Source of the DNA: Verrucomicrobiota bacterium
Lineage (GTDB): Bacteria; Verrucomicrobiota; Verrucomicrobiia; Limisphaerales; JADLHS01
Direction of reading: 5' to 3'
NCBI GenBank assembly: GCA_025360895.1
Contig: JANYBF010000216.1
Coordinates: 1 to 10,997, forward strand
DNA: 10,997 bases
Shown here: positions 1 through 6,367 of the stretch, in pieces
Position numbering within the stretch: position 1 is the stretch's first letter
How the letters are laid out: each line of letters begins with the position of its first letter
The notes under the pieces: generated by a model
What the model was told of the DNA's origin: nothing
The model's database searches: none
The model's input: only the letters and a program-made list of their open reading frames with translations
Translations under genes and position numbers: made by a program

Positions 1-1
1 G

Positions 2-295
2 GACACGCAGCCGACGCTTTGGGGCCGCACGAACGCCGAACGCTGGGGTGCGTTGGATGAAGCCACCCACCATTTGAACGAACAGTGGGGCAAACCCACC
101 GTGATGACCGGGGCACAACTTTCACTCCAACACCTTGATGGGATTCACAAAAACCCGAAAGCTAAGTGTCCATTCGTAGCGCAGCGCGAGATGGTGAAAA
201 AACTCTGGGGCACGGACGCCGACCCGTTGGCGCACAAGGGCGATTCGGAAAAGCGGCTGGCGAAGGTCAGCAAACAAATCCAGTTCAATCACTGA
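2..295 (+). CDS. C-terminal fragment of an unidentified protein, possibly a Y-family DNA polymerase
   Basis: The reading frame is open from the first bases of the window and ends at TGA 293-295, so the gene starts upstream. About 97 residues are visible. The stretch encoded around 44-115 (ALDEATHHLNEQWGK then PTVMTG) resembles the C-terminal tail of DinB/UmuC-type translesion polymerases, where a line of the type 'aldaLNarfGrgtv' follows the little-finger domain. The remaining tail (KCPFVAQREMVKKLWG, then a lysine-rich end) is not one I recognise. No catalytic motif is visible, so the family call rests on weak similarity only. A TTG at 53 could act as an internal start, but the frame reads through with the same protein-like composition, so a longer gene is more likely. 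It converges on the AsmA-like gene, with 34 bases between the two stops. Confidence 0.5.
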   Translation, partial: DTQPTLWGRTNAERWGALDEATHHLNEQWGKPTVMTGAQLSLQHLDGIHKNPKAKCPFVAQREMVKKLWGTDADPLAHKGDSEKRLAKVSKQIQFNH

Positions 296-329
296 ATTCG
301 GAGTTATCGTCGGCTTCAAACTTTCTGCT

Positions 330-941
330 TCACCCGCCACCGCTGCGCAGCCAGAGCAAGATCAGAACACCATAGAGATCGCCAGTGGTTTTTACGTTAC
401 GAAAAACCTGGTTTTGCAGATGCGCGTTCAACTCCCGGTTGTTGCGCAGGTTTTTCAAATCAATGAACTGCACCTTGCCCAGCGAAAGGTTCGCCACATC
501 CACGCCGGTAAATTCGATGGCCTCCGCTGGCTTGGTCCCGGACGCAATCGGCGCGCGCTGTTTGGCCGGGCTTATGATGTTGGTTCGACCGGCGTCGCTC
601 CGAACGACGGTGAGTTCTGCCAGATTTAACCGCAAAAGAGTGATGTGCAACTTGCGTTGCGCCAGCGCGCCCCGGTCAAACTCAATGTGCAACTCCGGGA
701 TGTCGAGGAAGGGTGTGCCTCCAAATTCCGGAGTGTTGTAGAGCTTGAAATTCTCGATGGTGACCACCGGTGAAAGCAGACCGATGGAAAATCTGCCAAT
801 CTTCACGTCCATCCCGGTTTGCGCGCGGATCTGCTGCTCGGCGGCCGCTTTGGCGATCGCATCCTTGGACAGCAACAAGCCAACGATCAGCGTGACCGCC
901 ACGAAAAGCAGGATGAACAACCATTTGATGAGCCGAAACAT
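330..941 (-). CDS. AsmA-like membrane-anchored protein (short)
   Basis: The product is 203 residues. Residues about 7-24 form one hydrophobic helix (WLFILLFVAVTLIVGLLL). It is followed by a segment typical of the N-terminus of AsmA/DUF748-type proteins: an Ala/Gln-rich stretch (AAAEQQIRAQTG), then 'MDVKIGRFSIGLLSPVVTIE' and alternating beta-strand-like lines such as 'LHITLLRLNLAELTVVRSD'. Known AsmA-family proteins are anchored in the inner membrane, extend into the periplasm and are implicated in outer-membrane lipid transport or assembly. They are usually much longer, so this is a short form, resembling only the N-terminal repeat unit. The start at 941 puts the membrane helix right at the N-terminus. 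The hypothetical gene at 1009-1617 lies 67 bases upstream on the same strand and could share a transcript. The family is moderately sure; the function of this short version is unknown. Confidence 0.7.
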   Translation of the reverse strand: MFRLIKWLFILLFVAVTLIVGLLLSKDAIAKAAAEQQIRAQTGMDVKIGRFSIGLLSPVVTIENFKLYNTPEFGGTPFLDIPELHIEFDRGALAQRKLHITLLRLNLAELTVVRSDAGRTNIISPAKQRAPIASGTKPAEAIEFTGVDVANLSLGKVQFIDLKNLRNNRELNAHLQNQVFRNVKTTGDLYGVLILLWLRSGGG

Positions 942-1008
942 GCCTAGAGTATGAGGTGAAGCTGCAACCCGCTCAATCTTGAATCAAGAAACCGCGAACG
1001 ACGACCGC

Positions 1009-1617
1009 TCAACGCCGCACGTCCTCCGGCCGCACTTCCAGACATTCATCCTGATCCTCCCAGATGACCGCCGGATAGTGATTCAATAATTTCAACGCGA
1101 GGTCGAAACCGGCGCGGGCCAACAACCGCTCCGCCTGGAGCGCGGCATTTTCGTAGGCGCGATCATAATTGCCGGCGCTCTTGCGCTGCCGATCGTCCCA
1201 GTGCGCGACGGCGTGAACCGGTTCATACTCCACCGCCCAGGCAGCGAGGTCGGACGAAACTTCAGAGGCAATATCCTCGAACGGCACGAGCGTTTCACTA
1301 CAATGCTGACAGATAAGACCCGACTCCCGCACATCGCGCGTGACGAGCGGCAACGCGGGCGCGCGGCAGCAGGCCGATTCCATGTAGGCCGACGGCGGGG
1401 TGGCAATGCGTTTGTGCCAAATCTGGCGTTCGTGCCCCAACTGCGCGGCCAGCCGATACGCGCCGACGAGCGGATGCGAAAGCCGCCAGGCTTTTCCCTC
1501 AAGCTGGCCAAGGGTTTGCGCCAGCCAACGACCAAGGGTCAGATCGTCGAAATCCCGGAAAACGAGGCTGTATTCTTTCCACAGAAGATCCAGCGGGGCG
1601 TCAGAATCGAATGCCAT
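1009..1617 (-). CDS. Hypothetical protein with a possible cysteine metal site
   Basis: I do not recognise this family. From ATG 1617 the product is 202 residues, soluble, acidic and rich in Trp and Ala, with no signal peptide or membrane helix. Its most distinctive feature is a Cys-Cys pair at 83-84 and a CQHC (CxxC) at 103-106, a layout able to bind zinc. The flanking parts look helical (EYSLVFRDFDDLTLGRWLAQ; YENAALQAERLLARAGFDLA). The C-terminus is charged (EDQDECLEVRPEDVRR). The frame stays open upstream to an ATG at 1707, which would add 30 residues. I prefer 1617 because the extra part is of low quality (Cys, Ser, Arg, Pro) and the first convincing helix follows 'MAFDSDAPLD', but neither start has a good ribosome binding site. 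The gene is divergent from the prepilin-like gene at 1741 and upstream of the AsmA-like gene on the same strand. Confidence 0.6.
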   Translation of the reverse strand: MAFDSDAPLDLLWKEYSLVFRDFDDLTLGRWLAQTLGQLEGKAWRLSHPLVGAYRLAAQLGHERQIWHKRIATPPSAYMESACCRAPALPLVTRDVRESGLICQHCSETLVPFEDIASEVSSDLAAWAVEYEPVHAVAHWDDRQRKSAGNYDRAYENAALQAERLLARAGFDLALKLLNHYPAVIWEDQDECLEVRPEDVRR

Positions 1618-1740
1618 TGCGGCGAAGATGGCGGGAATTGGAGAGGTTGTCGAGAGGCAGTGTGGCGCGCGACGGTCAACGCTCCTGTCGGAAGCTAAAC
1701 AAAACATTTCAGAACCGCTGACCTCGGGTTAGATTCCGGC

Positions 1741-2451
1741 GTGGCTATGACCCCGGAAGATGTGAAACCGAAAAGAAGAACTGCCGGGTTTTCGATGCTC
1801 GATCTGCTGCTCATCATCGTGGCGGTACTGGGAATCATCTTTGTCATCTTGCCAAACATGGCGCGTTCTCGGGCGCGAAGTAGCCGGATAGGCTGTACCA
1901 ATAATTTGAAGCAAATCAGTCTGTCCTTCCGCCAGTGGAGTCTCGACAACAATGACAAATACCCGATGCAGGTTTCCGCAACCAATGGTGGCGCGATGGA
2001 GCAAGCTCAGCTCGGTTCGGCTTATGTCGTCTTCTTGGTGATGTCGAACGAACTCAGCACGCCGAAGATTTTATTCTGCCCAAACGAATCCAACCGGAAG
2101 CGCGTGCAGGCAATTACTTTTGCCCCGACGGGCCCGCTAGGCAGCCCTTCGGGGTTGGTTCCGTTTACTCCCGCCAACAATCTCAGCTATTTCGTAGGGT
2201 TGGACGCGGATGAAGCCAAGCCCGACACAATCATTTCCGGCGACGATAATTTTACGATCGGCAAGGTGCGCCTCAGCGCAGGTTTGTTACTCCTGGATAC
2301 AAACAGCCCGGTGACGTGGACCAAGGAACGTCACGGAAATATGGGCAACTTGGCTTTGGCCGACGGCTCGGTCCATAGTTACACCACCCCAACATTTCGC
2401 GCTGTGCTAGTTAAAACTGGCATCGCCACCAATCGGCTGGCAATGCCCTAA
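1741..2451 (+). CDS. Type II secretion / type IV pilin-like prepilin with H-X9-DG motif
   Basis: The product is 236 residues from GTG 1741; an in-frame ATG at 1747 would remove two. A basic leader (KPKRR, residues 9-13) precedes a prepilin peptidase-type site: Gly16, Phe17, then a hydrophobic helix to about residue 37 (LLLIIVAVLGIIFVILP). This is the N-methylation/pseudopilin signature that anchors the protein in the inner membrane before assembly. Position +5 of the mature chain is Asp21 instead of the usual Glu. Close to the C-terminus, His198 followed by nine residues and Asp208-Gly209 is the H-X9-DG motif of the large prepilin-like families of Planctomycetes, Verrucomicrobia and Lentisphaerae. 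The conserved 'CTNNLKQISLSFRQWSLDNNDKYP' region (from about residue 52) also fits that family. Such genes are numerous in these genomes and often stand alone, as here; their exact role is unknown. No pilus assembly genes are nearby. Confidence 0.88.
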   Translation: MAMTPEDVKPKRRTAGFSMLDLLLIIVAVLGIIFVILPNMARSRARSSRIGCTNNLKQISLSFRQWSLDNNDKYPMQVSATNGGAMEQAQLGSAYVVFLVMSNELSTPKILFCPNESNRKRVQAITFAPTGPLGSPSGLVPFTPANNLSYFVGLDADEAKPDTIISGDDNFTIGKVRLSAGLLLLDTNSPVTWTKERHGNMGNLALADGSVHSYTTPTFRAVLVKTGIATNRLAMP

Positions 2452-2460
2452 CCGGAAAAT

Positions 2461-2480
2461 GCCCTAAAGCTCAAAAGGGC
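2461..2480 (-). terminator. Small hairpin between prepilin-like gene and clpX
   Basis: GCCCT at 2461-2465 and AGGGC at 2476-2480 can form a five-pair stem with a ten-base loop. Read on the minus strand it is followed by ATTTT, a short U-run, so it could end clpX transcripts that pass the first hairpin at 2521-2557. The stem is short and the call is tentative. Confidence 0.3.
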
Positions 2481-2520
2481 AACAGCCACGAGGCTAAACT
2501 TGGGTCTTGAAGTCTCTCTG

Positions 2521-2557
2521 GAGTTGGAAGGCGAGACTTGAACCTTCTCCCCAACTC
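2521..2557 (-). terminator. Long stem-loop at the clpX stop codon
   Basis: GAGTTGG (2521-2527) pairs perfectly with CCAACTC (2551-2557). Directly inside, AAGG (2528-2531) pairs with CCTT (2543-2546), with a four-base bulge (2547-2550) and an eleven-base loop. The structure overlaps the clpX stop codon (2556-2558) and lies between convergent genes, where a terminator is expected. There is no U-tract after it on either strand, so it may act as an mRNA 3'-end stabiliser or a weak terminator instead. Confidence 0.4.
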
Positions 2558-3851
2558 ACGCCGCCGCCTGATCCTGTTTGCGTCGCACGATGGGCTTGAT
2601 CTCACCCAACACGACGGGCCGCGTGATCTTGATATCCAAGATGTCGCCGTTCTCGGGCACGTCATACATCACGTCGAGCATCAACCGCTCAATCAGCCCG
2701 CGCAACGCCCGGGCGCCCGTGCCTTTTTTGTGAGCTTGAATCGCCAACTCGCGCAACGCATCCGGCGTGAAGTGCAGGTCCACGCCTTCCATCGCCAGCA
2801 GTTTCGCGTATTGCTTGATCAACGCGTTTTTCGGTTCGGTGAGAATGGAAACGAGTTGATCTTCATTCAACTCCGTCAGCGTTGTCACGATCGGCAGGCG
2901 ACCGACGAATTCAGGAATGAAACCAAAGTTGAGCAAATCCTCCGGCTCGACGTGCACGAGCATTTCGTCGCGCAACAGTTCCTTCGCAACGGCAGCTTTG
3001 CCAATCGCGCCGAAGCCCATCGTGTGGCGACCAAGTCGTCGCTGGATGACTTTTTCCAGGCCCACAAACGCCCCGCCACAGATGAACAGGATGTTGGTCG
3101 TGTCCACCTTGATGTATTCCTGCTGCGGATGCTTGCGTCCGCCCTGCGGCGGCACATTGCAAACCGTGCCTTCCAGGATTTTGAGCAACGCCTGTTGCAC
3201 GCCCTCGCCACTCACGTCGCGCGTGATGGACGGGCCTTCCGACTTGCGCGTGATCTTGTCAATCTCATCAATGTAAATGATGCCGCGTTGGGCGCGCTTC
3301 ACGTCATAATCCGCGCTTTGCAAGAGGCGCAGAATAATATTCTCCACATCCTCACCGACGTAACCGGCTTCGGTCAGCGTAGTGGCGTCCGCAATGGCAA
3401 ACGGCACATCCAGCACGCGCGCCAGGGTTCGCGCCAGGAGCGTCTTGCCCGAACCGGTCGGGCCAACCATCAGAATATTACTCTTCTCGATCTCGACTTC
3501 CGCGTGCGGCGGGGACGGAGTTTGCTTGGGTGCTTCCTCGCCTTCTACCGGAGGTGATTCGATCTGGATACGTTTAAAGTGATTGTGGACCGCAACGGCC
3601 AAAGTCTTTTTCGCCTGCCCCTGCCCGATGCAATGGAAATCAAGCTGACGCTTGATGTCAGTGGGCTTGGGCACGGCGAACCGGGGCTGACGTTTCTGAT
3701 CCAGCAACTGCGTCTCGCGGTCGAGCACGTTTTTGCACAGGATGATGCAGTTGTCGCAGATATAGACGCCCGGTCCGGCAATGAGCTTCTTCACTTCCGA
3801 GTGCGATTTGCCGCAGAAGCTGCACATGGTGATGTTGGTCGGGCGGGCCAT
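2556..3851 (-). CDS. clpX: ATP-dependent Clp protease ATP-binding subunit ClpX
   Basis: ClpX is a cytoplasmic AAA+ unfoldase whose hexamer recognises substrates and feeds them to ClpP. The product has 431 residues, a normal length. The N-terminal zinc-binding domain has Cys10, Cys13, Cys32 and Cys35. Walker A is GPTGSGKT (130-137), pore-1 loop GYVG (163-166), Walker B IIYIDE (191-196), RKH loop 239-241, arginine finger Arg318 in 'PEFVGRLP', and sensor-2 Arg391 in 'GARALRG'. All key residues are present. The loop that docks on ClpP, IGF in E. coli, reads MGF here (278-280). The linker between zinc domain and AAA+ core (about 100-122) is Pro/Glu rich. The gene follows clpP on the same strand after 69 bases, as expected for co-transcription. 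There is no clear Shine-Dalgarno site before ATG 3851. A stem-loop overlaps the stop codon. Confidence 0.98.
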   Translation of the reverse strand: MARPTNITMCSFCGKSHSEVKKLIAGPGVYICDNCIILCKNVLDRETQLLDQKRQPRFAVPKPTDIKRQLDFHCIGQGQAKKTLAVAVHNHFKRIQIESPPVEGEEAPKQTPSPPHAEVEIEKSNILMVGPTGSGKTLLARTLARVLDVPFAIADATTLTEAGYVGEDVENIILRLLQSADYDVKRAQRGIIYIDEIDKITRKSEGPSITRDVSGEGVQQALLKILEGTVCNVPPQGGRKHPQQEYIKVDTTNILFICGGAFVGLEKVIQRRLGRHTMGFGAIGKAAVAKELLRDEMLVHVEPEDLLNFGFIPEFVGRLPIVTTLTELNEDQLVSILTEPKNALIKQYAKLLAMEGVDLHFTPDALRELAIQAHKKGTGARALRGLIERLMLDVMYDVPENGDILDIKITRPVVLGEIKPIVRRKQDQAAA

Positions 3852-3862
3852 ATCTAAATGCA

Positions 3863-3890
3863 GAATGACGAATGAAGAATGACGAATGGT
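3863..3890. repeat. Tandem 14-base repeat in the clpP-clpX spacer
   Basis: Two consecutive 14-base units, GAATGACGAATGAA (3863-3876) and GAATGACGAATGGT (3877-3890), differ only in the last two bases. Each is itself built from GAATGA-like half units. They fill much of the 69-base gap between the two clp genes, just upstream of the clpX start. Confidence 0.75.
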
Positions 3891-3920
3891 AGAAAGCGGG
3901 GCGGCTTCATGTCGTTGTCC

Positions 3921-4568
3921 TTAGACGATCACCGACGTTTTCTCAACAGCGCCGGGACTTTCCTTCCGCGATTGCACGACTTGATCCACAAGACCGTAAT
4001 TTTTCGCTTCCTCGGCGGTCATGTAATTATCACGGTCACAATCCTTCTCGACCTGATCAATGGGTTTGCCCGTGTGTTTGGAAAGAATGCCGTTCAACGT
4101 TTGCTTGAGCTTAAGCATGTGTTTGACGCGGATTTCCACATCGCTGGCCTGGCCCTCCGCCCCGCCCAGCACCTGATGGATCATGATGTTCGCATTCGGC
4201 AGCGCAAAACGTTTGCCCTTTGCGCCCGCGGCCAGCAGTACCGCGCCCATGCTCGCCGCTTGGCCAATGCAATACGTGTTCACGTCGCAGGTCATGTATT
4301 GGATCGTATCGTAAATTGCCAACCCCGCCGTGACGCTGCCGCCGGGCGAATTGATGTAGAGATGGACATCCTTCTTCGGATCGGACATCTGGAGGAACAA
4401 CAACTGCGCGATGATGATGTTGGCCACATTGTCGTCCACCGGCGTGCCGAGGAAGAGGATGCGATCCACCAACAGGCGCGAATAAATGTCCCAGCTCCGT
4501 TCGCCCCGCCCGGTTTGTTCAACCACGATGGGAACGAGAAAGTTTTGTGCGTTAGATTCTTTGCTCAT
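3921..4568 (-). CDS. clpP: ATP-dependent Clp protease proteolytic subunit ClpP
   Basis: ClpP is the cytoplasmic serine peptidase that forms the double-ring chamber served by ClpX. From ATG 4568 it has 215 residues, normal for the family. The catalytic triad is Ser106 (in GQAASMGA), His131 (in MIHQVLGG) and Asp180 (in DRDNYMTAEEA); the spacings of 25 and 49 residues match E. coli ClpP. The oxyanion-side 'NSPGGSVTAGLAIYDTIQ' is intact at about 73-90. The frame is open upstream to 4649, which would add 27 residues rich in Arg, Pro and Cys; I reject that because homologues begin near 'MSKESNAQNFLVPIVVEQTGRGER'. The short N-terminal part before 'LVPIVVEQT' is in line with a processed propeptide. 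The gene lies directly upstream of clpX; the trigger factor gene often found before clpP is absent, and a divergent cytochrome gene sits there instead. Confidence 0.98.
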   Translation of the reverse strand: MSKESNAQNFLVPIVVEQTGRGERSWDIYSRLLVDRILFLGTPVDDNVANIIIAQLLFLQMSDPKKDVHLYINSPGGSVTAGLAIYDTIQYMTCDVNTYCIGQAASMGAVLLAAGAKGKRFALPNANIMIHQVLGGAEGQASDVEIRVKHMLKLKQTLNGILSKHTGKPIDQVEKDCDRDNYMTAEEAKNYGLVDQVVQSRKESPGAVEKTSVIV

Positions 4569-4577
4569 CTGGCGCGC

Positions 4578-4606
4578 AACGTAGCGGAGGCATCCCACAG
4601 CGTCAA
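4578..4606 (-). promoter_or_regulatory. Candidate sigma-70-type promoter for clpP-clpX
   Basis: On the minus strand TTGACG (4606-4601) is followed, after exactly 17 bases, by TACGTT (4583-4578). The -35 box matches the consensus at five of six positions; the -10 box is weak, at three of six. The predicted start point would lie only a few bases before the clpP ATG at 4568, giving an almost leaderless message, in keeping with the lack of a Shine-Dalgarno site. Confidence 0.3.
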
Positions 4607-4738
4607 GGCAGCGCGGGCATCTTCTGTTAATGGGTGCGGTGGGCGGCAATTACCAAAGCCCAACGCGCACTCCCAATCGGAGGCGGCGCATTAAATTTGA
4701 AGATTGCCGAGGAAGCCATCCGGGTGCTAATGGAAGAC

Positions 4739-5740
4739 ATGAAGAAAATTGTGTTGCTCGTGGCCGGGTTGCTGGGATTCGTCATCGGAGCCGCCCGGGC
4801 GGCCGACAAGGTTGATTTTGCCAAGGACATCCAACCCATCTTGCAAAAGTCCTGCGTCGAGTGTCATGGCCCAGAGAAATCCAAAGGCAAGCTGCGGCTC
4901 GACTCGAAGGCTGTCGCGTTCAAAGGGGGCAAGGGCGGCGTGAGCATCGAGCCGGGCAAAGCGGATCAGAGCGAGTTGTATCGGCGCATCCTTTTGCCCG
5001 CCGATAACGACGACGTAATGCCGAACAAGGGCGACCGATTGACCAAAGTGCAAACGGATTTGGTGCGTGATTGGATCAATCAGGGGGCGGATTGGCCGGA
5101 AGGGATTGTAATCGTAAGCCCGGTGAACGTCGTCGCGATTGGGGTGATAAATACCGAGTCAAAGGCCGAGACATCCCCCACGGAGATTCAACTTCCCGCG
5201 TACAAACCCACGAGTGCCGAGTTGAAGGCCATCAAGGAGTTGGAGGCGCTCGGAGTGGCGATCCGGCCCATCGCGGCGAATTTGGAATGGCGGGAAGCCA
5301 ATTTCCGCGGCAGCAGTGCGGAGACCGTTGCGAAAGCGATCATCCCCTTGGGGAAGGTGACCGGCCTGGTGGATCTCAACTTGGGGGGCGTGAAAATCAA
5401 GGACGCCGACCTGGTGAACCTCAAAGGATTGATCAATCTCAATCGGTTGCACCTGGAAAACACACCGGTCACCGCCGCGGGCCTGATCCATCTCAAAGGA
5501 TTGATCAATCTGGAGTATCTCAACCTTTACGGCACCGCCGTCACCGATGCGGGATTGGAGCAGCTATCAGGGATGACTCATCTCAAGCATCTTTACCTGT
5601 GGCAAACCAAGACCACCGAAGCCGGAGTGGCGAACCTTAAAAAGATTTTACCCAAGGTGGATATTTCCACCGGCGCGGAGTTCAAAGAAATCGTCAAGCC
5701 CGAGGAAAAGAAGGACGAGAAGAAAGAGGAAAAGAAGTGA
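4739..5740 (+). CDS. Secreted Planctomycete-type cytochrome c / leucine-rich repeat protein
   Basis: From ATG 4739 the product is 333 residues with a Sec signal peptide (MKKIVLLVAGLLGFVIGAARA, 1-21). A cytochrome c domain of the Planctomycete type follows: 'FAKDIQPILQKSCVECHGPE' carries the heme site C39-V-E-C42-H43, and Met94 in 'DDVMPNKGD' is a plausible axial ligand. After a linker come four leucine-rich repeats of 24 residues each (207-230, 231-254, 255-278, 279-302) with the pattern 'L..L.L..T.VTDAGL..L.G', a type common in PVC bacteria. The tail (about 320-333) is almost only Lys and Glu. Heme attachment implies a periplasmic or outer-surface location; the redox partner and LRR ligand are unknown. 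In-frame starts exist further upstream (4634, 4730), but only 4739 puts the signal peptide at the N-terminus. It is divergent from clpP. Confidence 0.9.
   Translation: MKKIVLLVAGLLGFVIGAARAADKVDFAKDIQPILQKSCVECHGPEKSKGKLRLDSKAVAFKGGKGGVSIEPGKADQSELYRRILLPADNDDVMPNKGDRLTKVQTDLVRDWINQGADWPEGIVIVSPVNVVAIGVINTESKAETSPTEIQLPAYKPTSAELKAIKELEALGVAIRPIAANLEWREANFRGSSAETVAKAIIPLGKVTGLVDLNLGGVKIKDADLVNLKGLINLNRLHLENTPVTAAGLIHLKGLINLEYLNLYGTAVTDAGLEQLSGMTHLKHLYLWQTKTTEAGVANLKKILPKVDISTGAEFKEIVKPEEKKDEKKEEKK
5420..5511 (+). repeat. Duplicated 20-base segment within the LRR coding region
   Basis: The same 20 bases, coding for L-K-G-L-I-N-L, occur at 5420-5439 and 5492-5511. The offset is 72 bases, exactly one 24-residue LRR unit. 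The synonymous positions are identical as well, which points to recent unit duplication or gene conversion. Confidence 0.85.
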
Positions 5741-5749
5741 GGCGCACCA

Positions 5750-5766
5750 TCAGCGCATGTCGCTGA
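5750..5766 (+). terminator. Hairpin shortly after the cytochrome c/LRR gene
   Basis: TCAGCG (5750-5755) and CGCTGA (5761-5766) form a perfect six-pair stem with a five-base loop, starting ten bases after the stop codon. There is no U-tract behind it, so a terminator role is possible but not shown. Confidence 0.25.
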
Positions 5767-5782
5767 GCTCTTGCAATCGGCG

Positions 5783-5829
5783 GGCCGCGTGGCCGCCATC
5801 GCTGGGCTTTTACGTTCGGCCGCATGGCC
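5783..5829. repeat. Two GGCC-rich imperfect repeats before the DUF4440 gene
   Basis: GGCCGCGTGGCC at 5783-5794 and GGCCGCATGGCC at 5818-5829 match at 11 of 12 bases. In addition CGTGGCC (5788-5794) is the reverse complement of GGCCACG (5826-5832), so the segment can fold into a larger stem. It fills most of the 113-base gap between the cytochrome c/LRR and DUF4440 genes. Confidence 0.45.
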
Positions 5830-5853
5830 ACGTCGGGCAACTAACAACGAATT

Positions 5854-6240
5854 ATGAGTCCTGACCCAGCGCTCAGTGATCACCTGCGCGAGCTCGAAGA
5901 GCTCATGACGAAACCGGAGATCCGTCGCTCCCCTGAAGAGCTGGCCCAATTGCTTGCGGATGATTTTCGGGAGTTCGGCAGTTCGGGGCGAGTTTTTGAC
6001 AAGCAACAAATTATCGACGCCCTAAAGAATCAACCGCCGGTCCAGCTTTGGTTAGACGAGTTTCAAGTGCAGGGTTTGGCGCCGGATGTGGCCCTCGTAA
6101 CTTACCGTGGCAATTGCAGGTTTCCGGGATCAGACAAGTTGTCCCACTCGCTGCGTAGTTCGATCTGGAGGAATCAGAAGGGGCGATGGGAGGTGGTATT
6201 TCATCAAGGCACCCCGTCGGGTCAAGCCATGAAAACGTAA
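5854..6240 (+). CDS. DUF4440 (NTF2/SnoaL-like) family protein
   Basis: The product is 128 residues, the normal size for a single NTF2-like fold, with no signal peptide. The family pattern is clear: an N-terminal helix pair, 'LAQLLADDFREFGSSGRVFD' (about 31-50), 'ALVTYR' (80-85), 'SLRSSIWRN' (99-107) and 'WEVVFHQGTP' (112-121). In cytoplasmic relatives this cone-shaped fold binds small ligands or has minor enzymatic roles, but the DUF4440 group has no assigned reaction, so I give none. It starts 113 bases after the cytochrome c/LRR gene on the same strand and converges on the GNAT gene. There is no clear ribosome binding site before ATG 5854. Confidence 0.88.
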   Translation: MSPDPALSDHLRELEELMTKPEIRRSPEELAQLLADDFREFGSSGRVFDKQQIIDALKNQPPVQLWLDEFQVQGLAPDVALVTYRGNCRFPGSDKLSHSLRSSIWRNQKGRWEVVFHQGTPSGQAMKT

Positions 6241-6367
6241 GAACCTAACCACATCGCACCACGAATCCGCCCAGCGCGCTCCGGGGCTGCGTTCCACGAA
6301 CTCCATTCACTTCAACCTAGCTGGCAAATGAGAGCAGGTAGTCCGGGCATGTTGTAGAATTTCATTG

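Noticed and set aside
978..990. Palindrome TCTTGA-A-TCAAGA between the hypothetical and AsmA-like genes
   Set aside because: Short, AT-containing, without a U-tract or promoter boxes; not enough to call a site.
1201..1698. Plus-strand open frame (165 codons) opposite the cysteine-containing hypothetical gene
   Set aside because: Arg/Gly-rich composition; the minus-strand frame has better amino-acid balance and helical regions. Since that gene is itself unassigned, this is the least certain of the shadow rejections.
2442..2467. Direct repeat AATGCCCTAA at the prepilin stop codon (2442-2451 and 2458-2467)
   Set aside because: Ten bases, two copies, no link to a mobile element; probably chance or a small local duplication.
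2521..2560. Possible tRNA on the minus strand
   Set aside because: Only the T-loop-like core GGTTCAAGT is present; the T-stem is mismatched and there is no D-arm or anticodon arm upstream, where the clpX coding region lies.
2538..3557. Long plus-strand open frame (339 codons) opposite clpX
   Set aside because: It is the antisense shadow of a clear ClpX. Its translation is rich in Arg, His and Gln and has no family-like motif.
4569..4649. N-terminal extension of ClpP to an upstream ATG at 4649
   Set aside because: The 27 extra residues are Arg/Pro/Cys-rich and precede the point where ClpP proteins normally begin; it would also cover the likely promoter.
3879..4694. Plus-strand open frame (271 codons) opposite clpP
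   Set aside because: It is antisense to an intact ClpP with a full catalytic triad; the composition is His/Arg-rich and not protein-like.
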